From assembly GCA_018812395.1 (NCBI GenBank), contig JAHJDS010000400.1, forward strand, positions 1 to 7,869: a stretch of DNA of 7,869 nt, read 5' to 3'. This DNA comes from Pseudomonadota bacterium (GTDB lineage Bacteria; Desulfobacterota; Desulfarculia; Desulfarculales; JAHJDS01). Positions 5,383-7,869 of the stretch are shown here, one piece after another. The notes below the pieces were generated by a model that was not told the origin of the DNA, did no database searches, and saw nothing but the letters and a program-made list of their open reading frames with translations. The translations under genes were made by a program, and so were the position numbers. Each line of letters opens with the position of its first letter. Position 1 is the first letter of the stretch.

Positions 5383-5928
5383 TTGACCGCCGACGAGCAA
5401 CGGAGACTGCTCGAACTGGCCCGGGACTCCATCGAGGTGCGCCTGGCCGGCCAAGGGCCGCCCCGAATCGAGGCCCAAGGGGCGCTGGCCCGGGAGGGCG
5501 GGGCCTTTGTCACCTTGCACCGGCACGGCCGATTGCGCGGCTGTATCGGCAACTTCCAGGGGAGCGGCACCCTGGCCGAGACGGTCCAGGACATGGCCCG
5601 GGCGGCGGCCTTCGAGGATCCCCGTTTCCCGCCGCTGTCCGGTGACGAACTGGCCGAGGTGGACCTCGAGATTTCGGTCCTCACGCCGCTGAGGCGGATC
5701 GAGGACCCGAGCCTGATCGAGGTCGGCCGCCACGGCGTCTACCTCATTCAAGGCTCCTGCCGCGGGGTCCTGCTGCCCCAGGTGGCCGTCGAGTGGGGCT
5801 GGGACCGAGACACCTTCCTCGACCAGACCTGCGTCAAGGCCGGCCTGGGGCCCGGCTGCTGGCGCGATCCCGGCGCCGAGATCTACGTCTTCTCGGCCCA
5901 AGTGTTCGGGGAAAAGGACGGGAAATGA
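5383..5928 (+). CDS. amrA: AMMECR1-domain protein (AmmeMemoRadiSam system protein A)
   Basis: An AMMECR1-domain protein of 181 aa from TTG. The family is nearly universal, and in bacteria and archaea is often found beside a MEMO1-type protein and a radical SAM enzyme (AmmeMemoRadiSam components A, B and S). Its biochemical role is not settled. Motifs: GGAFVTLHRHGRLRGCIG (residues 39-56, invariant LRGCIG at 51-56), DPRFPPL, VDLEISVLTPL, GVLLPQVAVEWGWDRDTFLDQTC and AEIYVFSAQVF, all in order and full length. The start is odd. TTG at 5383 has no well-placed RBS, while ATG 5365 with a strong RBS is in frame but hits TAG at codon 5. The residues around the TAG (MTDE-x-TLTADEQRRLL) read like a natural AMMECR1 N-terminus. 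The next gene overlaps its stop by 4 nt. Components B and S are absent from the window. Confidence 0.9.
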   Translation: MTADEQRRLLELARDSIEVRLAGQGPPRIEAQGALAREGGAFVTLHRHGRLRGCIGNFQGSGTLAETVQDMARAAAFEDPRFPPLSGDELAEVDLEISVLTPLRRIEDPSLIEVGRHGVYLIQGSCRGVLLPQVAVEWGWDRDTFLDQTCVKAGLGPGCWRDPGAEIYVFSAQVFGEKDGK

Positions 5929-6317
5929 TCTCGAGGAAAAAGACGGCCCCGGCGGACTGGGCTATGCAGATGGACGCCCGAGGGCCGGTCGAGGACTTGG
6001 TCCAGGGGCGCCTGGGATGCGGCTGTCCGGCCGAGGTCTTCGACCATCTCGAGCGCCGCCTGGTGACCGACGTTTATCTGCCGGACGTCCTGGAACTGAC
6101 CATCGGCCGCCGGCTGCTGGTCCACCTGGTGGACGCCGCCGCGGCGGACCGGGAAATCGCCGCCGCCCTCCTGGAGCGCGGCCGGAGGTGGCGGGACGAG
6201 CGGGGGCTGAATCGGTTCCGTCTGGTCCTGGTCGGCGGCCGGGAAGAGGACTACCCGCCACCCCCCGACCTGGACGACCGTCTACATTGGCACTGCCTGT
6301 CGGACTCCGACTTCTGA
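5925..6317 (+). CDS. Small CxC-motif protein of unknown function, 130 aa
   Basis: Not recognised as a named family. The ATG overlaps the AMMECR1 stop (ATGA, 5925-5928), so translation is coupled and the two products may work together. A longer reading from 5793 would lie inside AMMECR1 and is rejected. Visible features: LGCGCPAEVFDHLE (residues 30-43, Cys32 and Cys34 in a CGCP motif at the start of a helix), ELTIGRRLLVHLVD (a probable strand), LLERGRRWRDERGLNRFRLVLVGG (a helix then a strand), and a third Cys at 124 near the C-terminus. The alternation of helices and strands suggests a small ferredoxin- or thioredoxin-like alpha/beta fold with a redox or metal CxC pair; this is inference. There is no signal peptide. 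It ends at TGA and is the last gene of the run. Confidence 0.8.
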   Translation: MISRKKTAPADWAMQMDARGPVEDLVQGRLGCGCPAEVFDHLERRLVTDVYLPDVLELTIGRRLLVHLVDAAAADREIAAALLERGRRWRDERGLNRFRLVLVGGREEDYPPPPDLDDRLHWHCLSDSDF

Positions 6318-6359
6318 CCGGGGAGGCTCTCGCCCACCGCTCCGAATCGAACCGGTGGC

Positions 6360-6845
6360 CTATTTCTTGGCGAATTTCTGTTTGAGTCTTTTCTCGACGA
6401 CCTCCGGAACCAGGGCGCCGACCGAACCGCCGTGCTGGGCGGCCTCCTTGATGATGGTCGAAGAGATGTAGAACCACTTGTAGTCGGTCATCATGAACAC
6501 GGACTGAACGTCGCGGGAGAGGCGTCGGTTCATGAGGGCCATCTGAAATTCGTATTCGTAATCGGACAGGGCCCTCAGCCCCCGGAGGATGACGTTCGAC
6601 CCCTGGGAGACGACGTATTCCACCAGCAGTCCGGTGAAGCTGTCCACCGAGACGTTGGGATAGGGGCTGACCACCTCGGCGATCATCTCCAGCCGCTCTT
6701 CCGTGGTGAACAGGGGCTTCTTGTCCGAGTTGATGGCCACGGCGACGACGATGTTGTCGAAGATCTCGAGACCGCGGCGAATGATCGACAGATGTCCGTT
6801 GGTGATGGGGTCGAACGATCCGGGGTAGATGGCTGTTTTGGTCAT
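6360..6845 (-). CDS. coaD: Phosphopantetheine adenylyltransferase
   Basis: CoaD transfers AMP from ATP to 4'-phosphopantetheine, giving dephospho-CoA, the penultimate step of CoA synthesis in the cytoplasm. The 161-aa product is standard length. Motifs: YPGSFDPITNGH (residues 7-18, with the nucleotidyltransferase TxGH at 15-18), an INSDKKPLF stretch, VILRGLRALSDYEYEFQMALMNRRL (the substrate and oligomer region), and ISST (127-130). The start at ATG 6845-6843 gives the family-typical MTKTAIYPGSFDP; it overlaps the rsmD stop by 4 nt (ATGA) and has AAGGA 9 nt upstream. A longer start at 6878 lies inside rsmD and adds residues not typical of CoaD. The gene ends at TAG exactly where CoaD proteins end, so TAG acts as a stop here. 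The end faces the six-gene run across 42 nt. Confidence 0.97.
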   Translation of the reverse strand: MTKTAIYPGSFDPITNGHLSIIRRGLEIFDNIVVAVAINSDKKPLFTTEERLEMIAEVVSPYPNVSVDSFTGLLVEYVVSQGSNVILRGLRALSDYEYEFQMALMNRRLSRDVQSVFMMTDYKWFYISSTIIKEAAQHGGSVGALVPEVVEKRLKQKFAKK

Positions 6846-7417
6846 CGGCGACTGTCCTTTTTCTCGGTCTGGCGGCAAACGTAAAAGCTGACGCAGGTGC
6901 GCCCGTATCGGCGCTGGTCAATGCGCTCGAGGTGCGAAGTTACATCGGGTAAATCCAACCGGGCGGCGTGCTCGACGATCATGATTCCGTCCGGGTGCAG
7001 GCGCCTCGATCGACCGACGCCCTCAAAGGCCGCGGCGGCCGTGGCCTCCCCATAAGGCGGATCAACGAAGATCAGGTCGAACCGGTCGTCGCCCGGCCCC
7101 GGCCCTTGCCGGGCGTCCCGGGATATGATCCTGACTCGGTCGGCCACCTCCAAGGCCTCGACGTTGTGGTTGGCGGCCCGGATCGATTCCGGGTTCGCCT
7201 CGATCAGGACGGCCCGGGCCGCGCCGCGACTCAGGGCCTCGAGGGCCATGGCCCCCGTGCCGGCGAAGAGGTCCAGCACCACGGCCCCGGCCACCCTCGG
7301 CCCCAGAATGTCGAACACCGCCTCCCGAACCCGCTCGGTCGTGGGCCGGACGGCCTGACCCCGGGGGACCCGCAGCCGACGGCCCTTGAACCGACCGGCG
7401 ATGATCCGCAGGGCCAC
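6842..7417 (-). CDS. rsmD: 16S rRNA (guanine966-N2)-methyltransferase RsmD
   Basis: RsmD methylates N2 of G966 in 16S rRNA of the small ribosomal subunit using S-adenosylmethionine. The 191-aa product shows the typical N-terminus LRIIAGRFKGRRL (residues 3-15), RPTTERVREAVFDIL (24-38), the SAM-binding motif VVLDLFAGTGAMALEALSRGA (46-66), the acidic adenosine contact IEAN (72-75), and the catalytic VDPPYG (118-123). The start is GTG (7417-7415), since family members begin almost exactly there; only a weak RBS is visible. It begins 5 nt after the aldolase stop and overlaps coaD by 4 nt. The rsmD-coaD pair is a common bacterial arrangement. Confidence 0.95.
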   Translation of the reverse strand: MALRIIAGRFKGRRLRVPRGQAVRPTTERVREAVFDILGPRVAGAVVLDLFAGTGAMALEALSRGAARAVLIEANPESIRAANHNVEALEVADRVRIISRDARQGPGPGDDRFDLIFVDPPYGEATAAAAFEGVGRSRRLHPDGIMIVEHAARLDLPDVTSHLERIDQRRYGRTCVSFYVCRQTEKKDSRR

Positions 7418-7422
7418 GACGG

Positions 7423-7869
7423 TTACAGGCCGGCGATGACCCGACTGGCCGTGCCCGGGGCCCGGAAGGCGACGAAGAACTCCTTGGCCGTCTCGCAGGC
7501 CGCCTGTTCGATGGCCGCCGCGTCTTTCGCCGCGATGGCGTCGATCCGCTCCTTGAACGGTTTGGCCGCCATCTTGATGCTCTTGTTCTCGGACTCGGCC
7601 CAGGCCTTCATCTCGGCCATCAGGTCCGCCGGCAGGTGCTGGTGGGCCACGTTCTGCCAGTGGGTGCCCACGTTGCCCTTGCGAATGCCGTAGTCGGCGA
7701 ATAGACCCACCAGGTGCATCGGCGTGCCGGTGATGCCGTGCTGGGCGATGACCACGCCGTGGCGCTTCACCGCGTCGTAGATCTCGCCGGTCCGCTCCAG
7801 ATCGATGCTGATCGGCTCGCCCTCGAGGTAGTTGCCGTGCTTGGAACCGTTGTTGATGGCCAGCATGTC
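7423..7869 (-). CDS. Class II fructose-bisphosphate aldolase family protein, C-terminal part
   Basis: The last 148 residues of a zinc-dependent class II aldolase; the frame is open at the window edge, so the N-terminus lies outside. Class II aldolases cleave or condense ketose bisphosphates, in glycolysis or related sugar pathways. Visible: NNGSKHGNY (His at nt 7839-7837, matching the second zinc-ligand His), then AQHGITGTP, which matches the HGGSGTP motif with the third zinc His, then ADYGIRKGNVGTHWQN, matching the phosphate-binding KxNxGT region. The C-terminal helical tail is Ala/Lys-rich. The motifs differ somewhat from the classical form (HGITGTP rather than HGGSGTP), so a related ketose-phosphate aldolase is possible. 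It ends at TAA, 5 nt before rsmD. Confidence 0.82.
   Translation of the reverse strand, partial: DMLAINNGSKHGNYLEGEPISIDLERTGEIYDAVKRHGVVIAQHGITGTPMHLVGLFADYGIRKGNVGTHWQNVAHQHLPADLMAEMKAWAESENKSIKMAAKPFKERIDAIAAKDAAAIEQAACETAKEFFVAFRAPGTASRVIAGL

Noticed and set aside
6334..6358. CCACCG/CGGTGG stem between the convergent CxC and coaD genes as a bidirectional terminator
   Set aside because: The stem is only 6 bp, the loop is 13 nt, and no T-run follows on either strand.
5962..6921. 319-aa open frame on the minus strand over the end of rsmD, coaD and the CxC gene
   Set aside because: It is out of frame with the motif-bearing coaD and rsmD products, and its translation is Arg/Pro/Gly-rich without domain signals.
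1..7869. CRISPR arrays, phage attachment sites, insertion sequences, defence genes
   Set aside because: I saw no regularly spaced direct repeats, transposase or integrase genes, or nuclease/effector domains. The only mobile-type signal is the inverted repeat at 562-649.

Overview
The window is GC-rich bacterial chromosomal DNA with tightly packed genes. The gene set (single-domain MOSC protein, AMMECR1 protein, Zn-knuckle Nudix hydrolase, a MinD/ParA-like ATPase, small Cys-containing proteins of unknown function, and an rsmD-coaD pair) resembles Desulfobacterota/deltaproteobacteria. That assignment is inferred from protein character only, as the window holds no rRNA or other phylogenetic marker.

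Layout. (1) 2-418 (+) is the 3' end of an acyl-CoA dehydrogenase gene. (2) 419-757 is non-coding. It holds two GC hairpins, a 28-bp perfect inverted repeat resembling a RAYT-associated REP pair (562-649), and a rho-independent terminator serving the minus strand. (3) 758-1285 (-) encodes a small lipoprotein whose mature part is extremely rich in Arg, Tyr, Asn, Gln and Gly. (4) 1286-1729 is a divergent intergenic region. (5) 1730-2158 (+) encodes an unrecognised 142-aa protein. (6) 2231-2920 (+) encodes an exported chalcone-isomerase-like protein. (7) 3055-6317 (+) is a compact six-gene run: MinD-like ATPase, MOSC protein, Cys-rich unknown, Nudix hydrolase, AMMECR1 protein, and a small CxC protein. 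(8) Converging on it from the right, minus strand, are a class II aldolase (3' end only), rsmD and coaD, with junctions of 5 nt and a 4-nt overlap.

Most points of interest lie in the six-gene run. A perfect TATAAT ends seven bases before the MinD-like ATG, which suggests a leaderless transcript. The AMMECR1 gene has its best Shine-Dalgarno and ATG four sense codons ahead of an in-frame TAG, so either the gene starts at a TTG behind that stop or the amber codon is read through or is a lesion. The Cys-rich gene and the Nudix gene lie in one frame separated only by a TAG. coaD ends at a TAG at the normal family length, so TAG does act as a stop here, which weakens a general recoding explanation.

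Functionally, the six-gene run cannot be assigned to one known pathway. It combines a sulfur-carrier-type domain (MOSC), a nucleotide-diphosphate hydrolase, the A component of the AmmeMemoRadiSam set without its usual partners, and two small cysteine proteins of unknown role. The right-hand operon is housekeeping: sugar-phosphate metabolism, 16S rRNA methylation and CoA synthesis.
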